From Pedosphaera parvula Ellin514 (GTDB taxonomy: Bacteria > Verrucomicrobiota > Verrucomicrobiia > Limisphaerales > Pedosphaeraceae): 64,000 nucleotides of DNA. Below are positions 45,280 to 54,378 of the stretch, piece after piece. Both the position numbers and the translations under genes were made by a program. The notes under the pieces are model-generated. The model was not told the origin of the DNA. It did not search any database and saw nothing but the letters and a program-made list of their open reading frames with translations. The number at the start of each line of letters is the position of its first letter. Position 1 is the first letter of the stretch. The DNA lies in the NCBI RefSeq assembly GCF_000172555.1, contig NZ_ABOX02000024.1, forward strand, positions 1 through 64,000. Direction: 5' to 3'.

Positions 45280-46392
45280 ATGAACAACTTTAAATGGGTA
45301 TTTACGGGAATGCTGGGGGCTTTGCTCCTGGCCGGCTGCAAAAAGGATGCAGAAATCTCTGCGGCTGATGCAAATAAGGTGAAGGTGGGCTATATCGGGT
45401 TGACTTGTGAAGCGCCGATCTTTACCGCCGTCGAAAAAGGTTTTTTCAAGGAAGAGGGATTGGACGTCTCGCTTGTGAAATGCGAGTGGGCAAATTACAA
45501 GGATGTCCTGGCGTTGGGTGGATTTGATGTGACGCATCATCTGGTGATGTATTTCCTGAAGCCGATTGAGCAGGGTTTGGATGTGAAGTTTACGGGTGGT
45601 ATCCATCGTGGTTGCCTGCGAGTTCAGGCGGCGGCAGCGGGAAATATAAAGTCAGTCAAGGACTTGCGCGGGAAACGTATTGGTGTGCCCGGAATGGGAA
45701 CCCCTCCGTTTATTTTCGCCAATCGCGTGCTTGGCGCCAATGGCATTGACCCGAGCAAGGAGATCACGTGGCTGGTATTTCCGGCGGGTGAGTTGGGGCT
45801 GGCTTTGGATAAAGGTGAGGTGGATGCCGTGGCGGACTCGGAACCGATCGGGAGCATGTTGATCGCCCAAGGCAAGGTGCGCAACGTGGCGGACCAGGCG
45901 GCAGATATGCCCTACAGCGAGGAATATTGCTGTGCGGTGCTGGTGAACGGAAAATTCCTCGCGAAGAATCCGAAGGCTTCGGCGGCGGCGACTCGTGCTT
46001 TATTGAAGGCGGCAAAATGGGTGGAAGCCAATCCAGTTGCAGCGGCGAAGCTCTCAGTGGAAAAGAAGTATCTCGCGTCGACGGTGGAACAGAATGCCAT
46101 CTCGATCTCACACCTGCGTTACGTGCCGAGTGTTTCGGGCGCGGAGACGGCGGTTAGATTGGCCTCGGCTGAAATGAAACGGGCCGGGATGCTGAGTGCA
46201 TCCACGGATGTTGACGATTTGGCGAAGCGCGCATTTGTGCACCTCGACGGGGTTTCCGATCAATGGCTTGACTCGCTTAAAGTTGAGAAGCTGGCGGGCA
46301 ATCAGGTGCCTCAAAGTTGGGTGATCCGCGAGTACGCGAAAAACAACCCGGCGGATGTCTTTTGCGCGGCCTGTTTGTTACCAACGAAATGA
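45280..46392 (+). CDS. NitT/TauT-type ABC substrate-binding lipoprotein
   Basis: The 370-residue protein has a lipoprotein signal with lipobox LLAGC. It is an NMT1/SsuA-like binding protein: KVKVGYIGLTCEAPIFTAVEKGFFKEEGLDV, then KSVKDLRGKRIGVPGMGTPP and VDAVADSEPIGSML. A cysteine-rich C-terminus (FCAACLLPTK) is unusual. Family substrates include nitrate, sulfonates, taurine and pyrimidine precursors; the substrate here is not determinable. It is the first gene of a four-gene operon, overlapping the permease gene by 4 bp. Confidence 0.88.
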   Translation: MNNFKWVFTGMLGALLLAGCKKDAEISAADANKVKVGYIGLTCEAPIFTAVEKGFFKEEGLDVSLVKCEWANYKDVLALGGFDVTHHLVMYFLKPIEQGLDVKFTGGIHRGCLRVQAAAAGNIKSVKDLRGKRIGVPGMGTPPFIFANRVLGANGIDPSKEITWLVFPAGELGLALDKGEVDAVADSEPIGSMLIAQGKVRNVADQAADMPYSEEYCCAVLVNGKFLAKNPKASAAATRALLKAAKWVEANPVAAAKLSVEKKYLASTVEQNAISISHLRYVPSVSGAETAVRLASAEMKRAGMLSASTDVDDLAKRAFVHLDGVSDQWLDSLKVEKLAGNQVPQSWVIREYAKNNPADVFCAACLLPTK

Positions 46393-47432
46393 ACGCCCCA
46401 GTACACGAACTCAAGGAGGAGACTGTCAGCCCGGCTGCAAATGGAAAAGCCATGCCGGCTGTGAGCAGTGGAGCGACGAAGGCGTCGCGATTGCCTGTGC
46501 AGATTTTGCTGGCGATTCCCGCGGCAGCGGCAGTCGCGTTTGTGGTTCATTTGTGGGCTGCCAGGAATCAGTTGGCAGCGGAAACGCATGCTTACTCGGT
46601 TTTCCTGGGGATTGTTGCAGTGATTGCCATTGTGGCCGCAACAGGGCAGCCGTTTTGGCAGCCATTGCGGCGGTGGATGCAACACAATTGCCCGATTATA
46701 GCGGCGGCGATTTGCCTGTTGTGTTTGTGGGAGGTAATTACTTCCGGATTTCGCTGGCTGCCGATGCCGTATTTTCCGGGGCCAGCGGGCGTGCTGCAAA
46801 GTCTTTTAAACGATCGTGGGCTGCTCTTTGATAGCACGTGGCATTCGCTGATTCTTTTGCTTTCGGGCTATGCGTTGGGAGTGGCAGTCGCGCTGGTCAC
46901 GGGGGTTTGCATTGGTTGGTTTCCACATGCGCGTTATTGGGGAATGCCGTTGCTGAAAGTGGTGGGGCCGATTCCGGCGACGGCATGGATTCCCCTGGCG
47001 ATGGTGGTCTCTCCCTCGGCAACGTGTTCAGCCGTGGGATTGATCGCACTCGCGGTCTGGTTTCCAGTGACGATGCTGACGGCCTCCGGTATCTCGAACA
47101 CGCGCGCTTCCTATCTCGATGTAGCCAGGACTTTGGGGGCGAGCCGGTCGTATCTGATTTTCAAGGTGGCGATTCCCGCAGCCATGCCGAATATATTTCT
47201 CGGTTTATTCATGGGTTTGGGCGCGTCGTTTCTGACACTGGTTGTGGCTGAGACGGTCGGGGTGAAGTCCGGTTTGGGATGGTATGTGAGCTGGGCGCAG
47301 GGTTGGGCGGAGTATGGAAAGGTTTACGCGGCGCTTATCATCATGGCGGCGTTCTTTTCAACCATCATGACGTTGTTATTTAAAGTGCGCGACCGCGTGC
47401 TCGTCTGGCAAAAAGGAACCATCAAGTGGTAA
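46389..47432 (+). CDS. NitT/TauT-type ABC transporter permease
   Basis: The 347-residue protein has seven to eight hydrophobic segments. The C-terminal half is a standard SsuC/TauC permease with coupling loop YLDVARTLGASRSYLIFKVAIPAAMPNIFLGL. The first 110 residues add two extra membrane segments absent from E. coli SsuC. The ATG at 46389 overlaps the stop of the binding-protein gene (ATGA). Confidence 0.9.
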   Translation: MNAPVHELKEETVSPAANGKAMPAVSSGATKASRLPVQILLAIPAAAAVAFVVHLWAARNQLAAETHAYSVFLGIVAVIAIVAATGQPFWQPLRRWMQHNCPIIAAAICLLCLWEVITSGFRWLPMPYFPGPAGVLQSLLNDRGLLFDSTWHSLILLLSGYALGVAVALVTGVCIGWFPHARYWGMPLLKVVGPIPATAWIPLAMVVSPSATCSAVGLIALAVWFPVTMLTASGISNTRASYLDVARTLGASRSYLIFKVAIPAAMPNIFLGLFMGLGASFLTLVVAETVGVKSGLGWYVSWAQGWAEYGKVYAALIIMAAFFSTIMTLLFKVRDRVLVWQKGTIKW

Positions 47433-48235
47433 CCATGTCTTCCAATAGTATAACAACCGAAGGGGCATCACTCCGTTTTACCGGGATCAGCAAAGATTAT
47501 CCCACACCCGACAACGAGGAGTTACGGACTCTGGCATTGGACAACGTTTCGCTTTCGGTTGGGGCGGGAGAATTGGTTTCGCTCATTGGTCCGAGCGGTT
47601 GTGGCAAGTCCACGCTGCTGCGTCTCACGGCGGGACTTGATCAATCCAATTCTGGTGAGCTATGGGTGGGTAACGAAAAGATAATTGGGCCCAGTGCGGA
47701 ACGGGGATTGGTGTTTCAAGATCCCAATTTGTTTCCCTGGCTGACCGTTCGCAAGAATATTGAGTCCGGCCTGGTTGCACGCGGCAAGCTCAAGGAAAAG
47801 CGGCATGAGGTGGATGAGTTCATGCGATTGGTTGGGTTGGAGACGTTCGCGAATGCTTATCCTCATCATCTCTCAGGCGGCATGGCGCAGCGCGTGGCGT
47901 TGGCGCGGGCGTTGATTAATCATCCGAAAGTTTTGCTGTTGGATGAACCGCTTGGCGCGCTGGATGCGTTTACGCGCATGCGGATGCAGGATGAAGTCTT
48001 GCGCTTGTGGCAGGCGCGCGGCACCACGATGGTGCTGGTGACGCACGATATCGATGAAGCGATTTACATGAGCGACCGCATCGTCATTATGACGCCACGG
48101 CCGGGGCGCATTGAACGCACGATTTCTGTTAACCTGCAGCGTCCGAGACAGCGAAATAGTTCGGAGTTTTTGAATTTGCGCGGTGAGATCCTGGAGATGC
48201 TTCATTTTGCCGGTTCACCCAAAGTTGTTGCCTGA
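47426..48235 (+). CDS. NitT/TauT-type ABC transporter ATPase
   Basis: The 269-residue ATPase has Walker A GPSGCGKST, Q-loop LVFQDPNLFPWLTV, signature LSGGMAQR, Walker B LLLDEPLGALD and VTHDIDEA. The SsuB/TauB style ends with PRPGRIERTISVNL. The GTG at 47426 has AAGGAACC about 8 nt upstream and overlaps the permease stop; an ATG at 47435 is the alternative start. Confidence 0.92.
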   Translation: MVTMSSNSITTEGASLRFTGISKDYPTPDNEELRTLALDNVSLSVGAGELVSLIGPSGCGKSTLLRLTAGLDQSNSGELWVGNEKIIGPSAERGLVFQDPNLFPWLTVRKNIESGLVARGKLKEKRHEVDEFMRLVGLETFANAYPHHLSGGMAQRVALARALINHPKVLLLDEPLGALDAFTRMRMQDEVLRLWQARGTTMVLVTHDIDEAIYMSDRIVIMTPRPGRIERTISVNLQRPRQRNSSEFLNLRGEILEMLHFAGSPKVVA

Positions 48236-48236
48236 T

Positions 48237-49508
48237 ATGAGTGAAAATTACGATGCGATTTTGATTGGCGGTGGCCCCGCCGGTTCGTGTGCGGCTGCGA
48301 TTCTTGCGGAATATGGGCATCGCGTGCTCATCATCGAGCGGGCGAAATTTCCGCGCTATCACATTGGTGAATCTTTGATTCCCTTCACCTTCGCCCCGCT
48401 GGAACGGATTGGGATGATTCCGAAGATGAAGGCGTCGCACTTCGTGAAGAAGTATAGCGTCACATTTGTGCAGCCGGATGGGAGACGTTCGCAGCCGTTT
48501 TATTTTTTCAATCGTTATGACCGTGAAACCGTGGCGCAAACCTGGCAGGTGTTGCGCTCGGAGTTTGACCAGATGCTGCTTGATAACGCGCGTGAGAAAG
48601 GGGCGGAGGTGCGCGAGGAGACGAATGTAAATCGCCTGCTGGTGGAGGGTGGGAAGGTTGTCGGGGTTGAGGCGACGGACAAGAGCGGGCGCACGTATGA
48701 AGTTCGTGCGCCGATCACGCTGGATTGTACGGGCAAGGAAGCCTTCACCGCTAATCGTTTCAATTGGCGGATGCGTGATCCCTACCTGAATAAAATTGCG
48801 GTTTGGACTTATTATCGAGGCTCAAAGCGCGAAGCTGACATTGATGAAGGGGCTACGACGGTGGCTTATGTGCCGGAGAAAGGGTGGTTCTGGCATATTC
48901 CGCAGCACGATGACATGGTGAGCGTGGGGATTGTGGCGGAGGGGAAATATTTGACTCGCGGCGGTGTGAAGAGTGCGCGTGATATTTTCAATCGCGAGGT
49001 CGATGAAAATCAGTGGATTAAAGACCATCTTTTGAGCGGTGAATCGACGGGAGAATATTTTATCACCAGCGAATACAGCCGCCATTCACAGCACTGCGCC
49101 GCGCCGGGGTTGCTGCTACTGGGCGATGCGTTGGCATTTCTTGATCCTGTTTTCAGCAGTGGAGTCATGCTGGCGCTTAAGAGCGGGCATCTGGCTGGTG
49201 AAGCGGTTCATGCGGGATTGGTTGAGGGTGATCTTTCGCCGGCGCGTTTCACTGAATACGGGACCACCATCCGGCAGGGCGTCGAGAACATGCGCAAGCT
49301 GGTGTATGCCTTTTACGATCCAAAATTTTCTTTTCGTGAGGTGATCAAGAAGCATCCTGAAGCTGCCGGGCAGATTACGGATTGTCTCTCGGGAGATGTG
49401 AACAAGGATTTCAGCGAGCTGTGGGGTTGGATTCGTGAATTTGTGCCACTGCCTGAGGACCTGCCTTATGGGGAGCCGTTGAGTGAAGCGGTCGATTGGA
49501 AGGGTTGA
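48237..49508 (+). CDS. FAD-dependent oxidoreductase, flavin-halogenase-like
   Basis: The 423-residue flavoprotein has an N-terminal Rossmann motif AILIGGGPAGSCAAAIL. GESLIPF and GWFWHIPQHDDMVSVGIV are features shared with tryptophan-halogenase-like and geranylgeranyl-reductase-like enzymes. The second FAD motif is LLLLGDALAFLDPVFSSG. I do not see the halogenase active-site lysine context clearly, so hydroxylase or reductase activity is equally possible. It starts 1 bp after the ABC ATPase stop, so it is the last gene of the uptake operon and probably modifies the imported compound. Confidence 0.82.
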   Translation: MSENYDAILIGGGPAGSCAAAILAEYGHRVLIIERAKFPRYHIGESLIPFTFAPLERIGMIPKMKASHFVKKYSVTFVQPDGRRSQPFYFFNRYDRETVAQTWQVLRSEFDQMLLDNAREKGAEVREETNVNRLLVEGGKVVGVEATDKSGRTYEVRAPITLDCTGKEAFTANRFNWRMRDPYLNKIAVWTYYRGSKREADIDEGATTVAYVPEKGWFWHIPQHDDMVSVGIVAEGKYLTRGGVKSARDIFNREVDENQWIKDHLLSGESTGEYFITSEYSRHSQHCAAPGLLLLGDALAFLDPVFSSGVMLALKSGHLAGEAVHAGLVEGDLSPARFTEYGTTIRQGVENMRKLVYAFYDPKFSFREVIKKHPEAAGQITDCLSGDVNKDFSELWGWIREFVPLPEDLPYGEPLSEAVDWKG

Positions 49509-49521
49509 AATTTGAGCCACG

Positions 49522-49581
49522 CCTCCCGATTGGAGCAATGGAGGAGCGACAGTTCTCTCATAAATGCTCTCAATCGGGAGG
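49522..49581. terminator. Large hairpin between convergent genes
   Basis: CCTCCCGATTGGAGC (49522-49536) and GCTCTCAATCGGGAGG (49566-49581) pair over 15 bp with one bulged base. It lies 13 bp after the flavoprotein stop and 38 bp before the end of the catalase gene. It could stop transcripts from both sides; there is no T-run. Confidence 0.6.
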
Positions 49582-49619
49582 TTTGCGATTACAGCCTCAT
49601 TTTTCTCTTTGCCGAAAAC

Positions 49620-50837
49620 CTATTGATGTCGGCGTTGATAGGAGACGGGGTACGCAGAACCGCGCGCTTGAATCATGGGGTCGGCTGGCTCAATGCCATC
49701 GGGCAAGGCAGTCGGCAGAAAGAGCAGCGCACGTTCCGCAGTATCGCTATCAGAGACAACGTTGGTGATCTCGAGGAAGCCGAGTTCAATGGTCTTGCGC
49801 GTCTCCGGCCACGCAACTGAAGGATCGTCTATCTTGTCCCCGGGTTCCGACAGTTGAGCGCGAAAGGTGAATCTTATGGGCGATTTTGCCACTCGTTGGC
49901 GAATTTCTTCCGCCAAGTAGCCAGGTGCAGCATTCGTAATCTGTTGCGGGGTCAGAAAATGATACCCAGCCTGAGGTTCGATACGATAGCGTCCAAACTT
50001 TTCTTCGCCCTGTGCATTGATGAACTTGAAGCTGTTGACGCCGAAATAGGTAAGTGTTGCATAGCTGACTGGCGGTGGTTGTTGTGATTCAAGGAAGGAC
50101 TTTGCAATTGGATGGCCCGCGAGATACTTGTCAGCAGGAGTTGGTTTGGCAACTCCTGGACCGCTTGTGCCGAGCGCGATCAGGAATTGCCGGAGCTCGT
50201 CGGCGGTCGGAGCGGGAAAGCCGTTGAATGAATGCGTCACCAGATCGCTGTCTGATCCATCCGGCAGATGGAATTTCAAGGCGAGGCCGCGCGGGTTGGC
50301 CAGACCGTCGGTATCAGAGACAGTGGGGATGCCGGCGAAATTGGAAAAGCGGATAGTCACCGGAACGGCTTTTTGGAAATGCGGTGCTTTACTCAAAGTT
50401 GACGCGGTCGGGGAAGGGATGAAGTTTCCCTCGAGCACGATTCCCTTCGCGTGGACAGCGCGATTGGACTTCTGTTTGCCAAAAACAAGGTTGAGCGCGT
50501 CAACGAGTTCGGTTGGCGTTGATTTCGTTGGCGTGGCAGGAGTGGAAGTTGAAGCCAACGTTGTTAATTGCGCGCCTTCATCGGCGATGAAAACCGCGAG
50601 CATGCTGGCCGGTTCGGTTGCGCTTGCGTTCTCGCTGACAAGGTGCTGGTTGCCGGGCGGTTCGAAGAAACTCTCACCAGCCTTGTAAACCCTGACAGGT
50701 CCGGTCGCCGAGTTTTTCAGATTTGATTGCACCTGACAGGACATAAGCGAAGACGCTGCCTGCGTGCTGATGCGCGCTTGATTTGGCCCCGGGCGCGTAG
50801 TCCACGGTGACGGCAGTGAGAGTTTTGCCAGGCACAT
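49620..50837 (-). CDS. Catalase-family peroxidase, 3' part of a frameshifted cupin-catalase gene
   Basis: The catalase domain occupies the last 290 residues: TELVDALNLVFGKQKSNRAVHAKGIVLEGNF (distal His in HAKG), IRFSNFAGIPTVSDTD, RGLALKFHLPDGSDSDLVTHSFNGFP, and KTIELGFLEITNV. This is the short catalase-related peroxidase family (SrpA-like), heme-dependent. Upstream in the same frame is the end of a cupin (GPVRVYKAGESFFEPPGNQHLVSENASATEPASMLAVFI). The first 40 residues are out-of-frame cupin sequence, so the nominal start is not real. One surplus base at 50703 separates it from the cupin start and signal peptide at 50973. If corrected, the product would be a secreted cupin-catalase fusion of about 450 residues. 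Confidence 0.75.
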   Translation of the reverse strand: MCLAKLSLPSPWTTRPGPNQARISTQAASSLMSCQVQSNLKNSATGPVRVYKAGESFFEPPGNQHLVSENASATEPASMLAVFIADEGAQLTTLASTSTPATPTKSTPTELVDALNLVFGKQKSNRAVHAKGIVLEGNFIPSPTASTLSKAPHFQKAVPVTIRFSNFAGIPTVSDTDGLANPRGLALKFHLPDGSDSDLVTHSFNGFPAPTADELRQFLIALGTSGPGVAKPTPADKYLAGHPIAKSFLESQQPPPVSYATLTYFGVNSFKFINAQGEEKFGRYRIEPQAGYHFLTPQQITNAAPGYLAEEIRQRVAKSPIRFTFRAQLSEPGDKIDDPSVAWPETRKTIELGFLEITNVVSDSDTAERALLFLPTALPDGIEPADPMIQARGSAYPVSYQRRHQ

Positions 50838-50973
50838 TGGGGAGCTTCTCCGCGCGTACGGGTTTTACCTCCACGCCCGGTTCCTGTTCGTGTGCCACTC
50901 CTTGGACCATGCTGGCTGCCAGCAAGGCTCCTACAGCCACAATCCGCTTCATTTGTTTGTTTGATGTATTCAT
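50674..50973 (-). CDS. Secreted cupin, 5' part of the frameshifted cupin-catalase gene
   Basis: A signal peptide (MKRIVAVGALLAASMVQGVAH) and the first half of a cupin barrel are read here: LTAVTVDYAPGAKSSAHQHAGSVFAYVLSGAIKSEKLGD, with metal-type His residues HQH. The frame then runs out in RTCQGLQGW, while the continuation GPVRVYKAGE appears in the neighbouring frame. A one-base insertion (extra C in GACCGGA on the coding strand, about 50703) explains this. It may be a real mutation or a sequencing error. Confidence 0.75.
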   Translation of the reverse strand: MNTSNKQMKRIVAVGALLAASMVQGVAHEQEPGVEVKPVRAEKLPNVPGKTLTAVTVDYAPGAKSSAHQHAGSVFAYVLSGAIKSEKLGDRTCQGLQGW

Positions 50974-51035
50974 GGGTTGTCCTTTCGTGATTAATGTTTG
51001 TCGATCATGATTTGTTTCTCGTTTGAAAACGGCAT

Positions 51036-51965
51036 TTACTCTGCGACGCGCAGAGCGATCTTTCCGCGCAGTTTACCTTCCTGGGCCCGATCGTAGGCTT
51101 CACGCGCTTCGGCCAATGGGAAAACTCCAGCGACAAAAACGCGAAGTTCGCCCGCATCTATTAATTTGACGATTTCTGCCAACTGGGAACCATCTGCGCG
51201 AACGAGCATAAAAGCGTCGCGGGTGCGCTGGTCGGTCGCACCTTCGCTTTGTGTTGCAACGGTAACGAGCTTTCCACCGGTCTTCAGGACATTCCATGAG
51301 CGTTGTAATGTGTCGCCACCCACAACGTCGAATACGGCGGAAATGTCCCGGACGACATTTTCAAAAGGCGTCTGGTGATAGTCGATCACCTCATCAGCGC
51401 CCAAGCTGTGAACAAAGTCCAGATTTGCTGAGGAGGCGGTGGCGATGACATGCGCACCGTGCCAATGAGCCAATTGCACTGCAAAAGTTCCGACGGCTCC
51501 TGCTCCACCATGGATCAGGAGGCGCTGGCCACGCTCCAGTTTCAGTCTCTCAAAGAGTCCCTGCCAGGCTGTGAGTGCGGAAATCGGGGTTACAGCCGCA
51601 TGGATGTAATCAAGAGATTTCGGCTTCTGCGCGAGAGCGGTTGCAGGTGCAACACAGTACTCGGCCTCTGCGCCATTGGTAAACCAGTCGTTGAGTCCAA
51701 AGACTGGATCATCAACTTCAAATCCTGTTACACCTGCACCCAGTGCCTCAATCGTTCCTGAAAACTCGTGGCTCAAAACGATGGGAAAGCGACGAGGTTT
51801 TCCTTCGGGTGTATTAAATGTGGGAAACCATCGAAATTCGGTGGGCATGATACCAGTCGCGTGTACTTTGATTAATGCCTCGCCTTCCCTGGGATACGGT
51901 TGCGGGATATCGCCCAGAATGATCGATTTGTGGCCGGTTTTCTTTTCCAGATAAATAGCTTTCAT
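51036..51965 (-). CDS. NADP-dependent MDR oxidoreductase (quinone-oxidoreductase-like)
   Basis: The 309-residue protein is a zinc-independent medium-chain dehydrogenase/reductase. The N-terminal GroES-like domain has VLSHEFSGTIEALGAGVTGFEVDDPVFG. The nucleotide-binding fold has RLLIHGGAGAVGTFAVQLAHWHGAHVIATA and DEVIDYHQTPFE. The ATG at 51965 begins a normal N-terminus (MKAIYLEKK); the 37 in-frame residues before it have no homology. It probably reduces quinones or enones. It follows the cupin-catalase gene on the same strand after 62 bp upstream, so the two may respond together to oxidative stress. Confidence 0.88.
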   Translation of the reverse strand: MKAIYLEKKTGHKSIILGDIPQPYPREGEALIKVHATGIMPTEFRWFPTFNTPEGKPRRFPIVLSHEFSGTIEALGAGVTGFEVDDPVFGLNDWFTNGAEAEYCVAPATALAQKPKSLDYIHAAVTPISALTAWQGLFERLKLERGQRLLIHGGAGAVGTFAVQLAHWHGAHVIATASSANLDFVHSLGADEVIDYHQTPFENVVRDISAVFDVVGGDTLQRSWNVLKTGGKLVTVATQSEGATDQRTRDAFMLVRADGSQLAEIVKLIDAGELRVFVAGVFPLAEAREAYDRAQEGKLRGKIALRVAE

Positions 51966-52321
51966 AATTTCATCAAAATAATTTAATCCGGAAATGCGGC
52001 CTTGTCCTTGTGTATTCCTCGGTTGGGTTAATCCCGCAGGCCTCTTTCGGGCTATGCCCCAGGCGGTGGCAGACACGCCATGGAATGCTGCAAAAAGGTT
52101 GGAGCGAACCTATTATCAGGCGCGAACGATGATAATGATTTCCGTTCCCTTGCCAGGTTGCGCCTTGAGGGAAGATTACTGTTCAAATTCTTTGCGCGTT
52201 CATGAAGTTCAGGCAGACCGCGGGGATAAGAGTATGGCTTGAGAGTAATTACAACACCTTTAGTTCCTCATTCAATTTCACATTGTCTCGTTATCGTTCT
52301 GAACGTTATCTTAAATCCGCC

Positions 52322-53176
52322 ATGCCGCTGACCATCGCGCATCCTGCCATCGTGATTCCGATTCGCCATCGGTTGGTTTTGTCTGCTCTCATGATCGGCA
52401 GTATGGCTCCGGATTTTTCGAAGATTTTTTCTCTATCGCCTCGAGTCACTCTGGGGCACTCCGTGCCGGGCGTCTTTTGGTTTTGTGTTCCAGTGGGTTT
52501 GATCTTTTTCATTCTTCTTCAGCACCTGCTGAAGAAGCCGCTTTTCCTCCTGCTTCCGGCCAATCATCAAAAGCGATTGGTTCCCTGGTTGAATCCGTTT
52601 CCTCTCCGCACCGCTGCGCAGTGGGGACTGGTCATCGTGTCACTCATCATTGGCGCATTCTCTCATTTGTTCTGGGATTCCTTCACGCATGAACACGGTT
52701 GGTCCGTGGAAGCATTTCCCTTTCTCCAGAGCAATCTTTTTACCTTTCATGGCCGTCCCTTCCGAATCCACGAATGTCTTCAACACGCCAGTACCGTTGG
52801 AGGATCAATTTTTTTGGCTGCCTGTTATGTTCGATTTTACCAAAAGGCTTCCATCCATCCTTTGCCTTCCATTCCGTTAATTTCCGTCAAAGTGAAATTG
52901 ATTCTAGGCTGTTTCTTCATTGCAGGGGCCGTTTTCCCGGCGTTGATTTTTGCCAACACCCATACCTACCGCCTTATCAGTTGGAAATTTTTCGCCGGAC
53001 GAGCCGCCGTGGCTTCCATGGCCTTTTTTTGTTTCGAACTGATTCTCTTTGGCATCGTCTGCCATTTCTATTTCAAAAAGTTTTCCACCGCAAAGGTTAA
53101 GAAACCAGGGATGATTCAACCACGAATGCACACTAATAACCACGAATGGGAATCGAATGATGAGGAGTGTAAATAA
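52322..53176 (+). CDS. DUF4184 family membrane protein
   Basis: The 284-residue protein starts MPLTIAHPAIVIPIRHR and contains the family's metal-type residues in GSMAPDFSK and IGAFSHLFWDSFTHEHGWSVEAFPFL. About six transmembrane helices are visible. The fold is akin to zinc-dependent phospholipase C-like membrane proteins such as YdjM; activity is unknown. The last 20 residues (PRMHTNNHEWESNDEECK) are encoded by a duplicated ACCACGAATG stretch running into the repeat at 53166, so the natural C-terminus was probably replaced by repeat sequence. Confidence 0.82.
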   Translation: MPLTIAHPAIVIPIRHRLVLSALMIGSMAPDFSKIFSLSPRVTLGHSVPGVFWFCVPVGLIFFILLQHLLKKPLFLLLPANHQKRLVPWLNPFPLRTAAQWGLVIVSLIIGAFSHLFWDSFTHEHGWSVEAFPFLQSNLFTFHGRPFRIHECLQHASTVGGSIFLAACYVRFYQKASIHPLPSIPLISVKVKLILGCFFIAGAVFPALIFANTHTYRLISWKFFAGRAAVASMAFFCFELILFGIVCHFYFKKFSTAKVKKPGMIQPRMHTNNHEWESNDEECK

Positions 53177-53208
53177 TTAGGATCGACCTCTTTACGACCC
53201 CTTTATGC
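53166..53208. repeat. Dispersed repeat copy R1
   Basis: Begins AGTGT then TAAATAATTAGGATCGAC and continues to GACCCCTTTA. Its first 22 bases are identical to those of the copy at 54500. It overlaps the end of the DUF4184 gene. Confidence 0.8.
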
Positions 53209-53237
53209 CCCTTCTGACTTCATTTTCTTCCTGCTTA

Positions 53238-53445
53238 CTTTTCTTTGCGCGTTGAATCTCCCGACCGGTTTGTTACGCTGGCGGAGTAAATATGAACATC
53301 CCTACGATTTTTGGCTTGCAGCTACAGCGGCACCTCTCTGTTTGCCTCCTGGCAATGACGGCTTTGGTCGGTGCTTCGACTGGATGCAAAACCAGCAAAG
53401 TTGCCGCGTCCCAGCAAAGTGCTGCTGCGCCGACTTCGGCAAAAA
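53238..53445 (+). repeat. Duplicated leader/signal-peptide segment, copy 1
   Basis: This stretch, from CTTTTCTTTGC to beyond the lipobox of the gene at 53292, recurs at 60928-61135 with only scattered substitutions. The offset is constant at 7690 bp. Confidence 0.85.
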
Positions 53446-54351
53446 CCGTCACGCCGGCAACAAACCTGGATCCGTCCAAACCGGAAAGCCGCCGGTTCCT
53501 TTATACTCCCAAACCATATCCGGTCGATGAACGCGGATTCTCGACGGTGGACAAGGCGCTGGCAAAATATTATGCGCGTGAACAACTGGTGCAGGACGAC
53601 GAGGAAGGGGCGTTGAACCCGTATGTGATGGCGGTGATTTCCGGTTATCCGCTGGACGGTTCGATGCCGTACCATTGCAGTTGGAAAGTGCGCGAGTATG
53701 ACATTTACAACGGGGTGACGCAGGACATGTGGTACAAGGGAATGGTCGTGGCCAAAGCGTATCCTGACGGTTCGCGTTGCAGTTATTGTTGCGGATTTAC
53801 GTTTGAGGTGTTCAACCGCGCGATGAAGCTGCGCAATATTCAAAAGGGATTGGACCCCGACGATTTCAACGGCATGACCTTTGGCGATCTCTTCAACGCA
53901 TTGCAATTTTGGTATATCGAGGGCAAGGGCGATTGCGAGCGGCGCGCGATCGAATCCTACGGCCTCGGTTACGGCATCAGCGTGGATGATTTGGAGAAGG
54001 TCCGGCCCGGAGATTTTTTGAGCTACGACACGACTGCGCCGGGCGGCCCATGCTGTCATATTCATTGGCTGGCTGCGTGATGAGCAGAGTAAAATTGTTG
54101 GGCTGAAATATTTTTCATCGAATCTTTCCGGAACAAAGGGCGTGGGCTACGGGCAGGGAAAATTCAGCGATGCAAACGGCGGTAGGGGAATCATTCGCAA
54201 GTCGATGCGCATAGCGCGTGTCGGGGCGATTAAGGATTACAAACCGTTCAATCGCGCAAACATTCTCCAACGCAATGCTTATGCGCCCACGCAGCCGAAT
54301 CGAATTGTCTATGTGCCGGCTGCCGCGACGGCAAGCGCGCCGGGTAAATGA
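53292..54351 (+). pseudogene. Frameshifted NlpC/P60- or CHAP-like lipoprotein
   Basis: A lipoprotein signal with lipobox ASTGC begins the protein. The mature part has a cysteine-peptidase/amidase layout: catalytic-type Cys in CSYCCGFTFEVFNRAM (about residue 160) and the continuation GDFLSYDTTAPGG. In the first frame it ends at 54080 (CCHIHWLAA). In the +1 frame the expected GHAVIFIGWLRDEQSKIVGLKYF, with the catalytic His, continues to 54351 (SAPGK). One surplus C in the run at 54047-54049 explains the break. Corrected, it would be about 352 residues and likely cleave cell-wall peptides. Signal peptide and upstream region are shared with the gene at 60982. Confidence 0.75.
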
Positions 54352-54378
54352 GACTGAAGCAGGGGGCAAAAGGGGCGT

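Noticed and set aside
49512-49820. Short plus-strand frames after the flavoprotein gene
   Set aside because: They cover the hairpin at 49522-49581 and the antisense of the catalase end; no support as genes.
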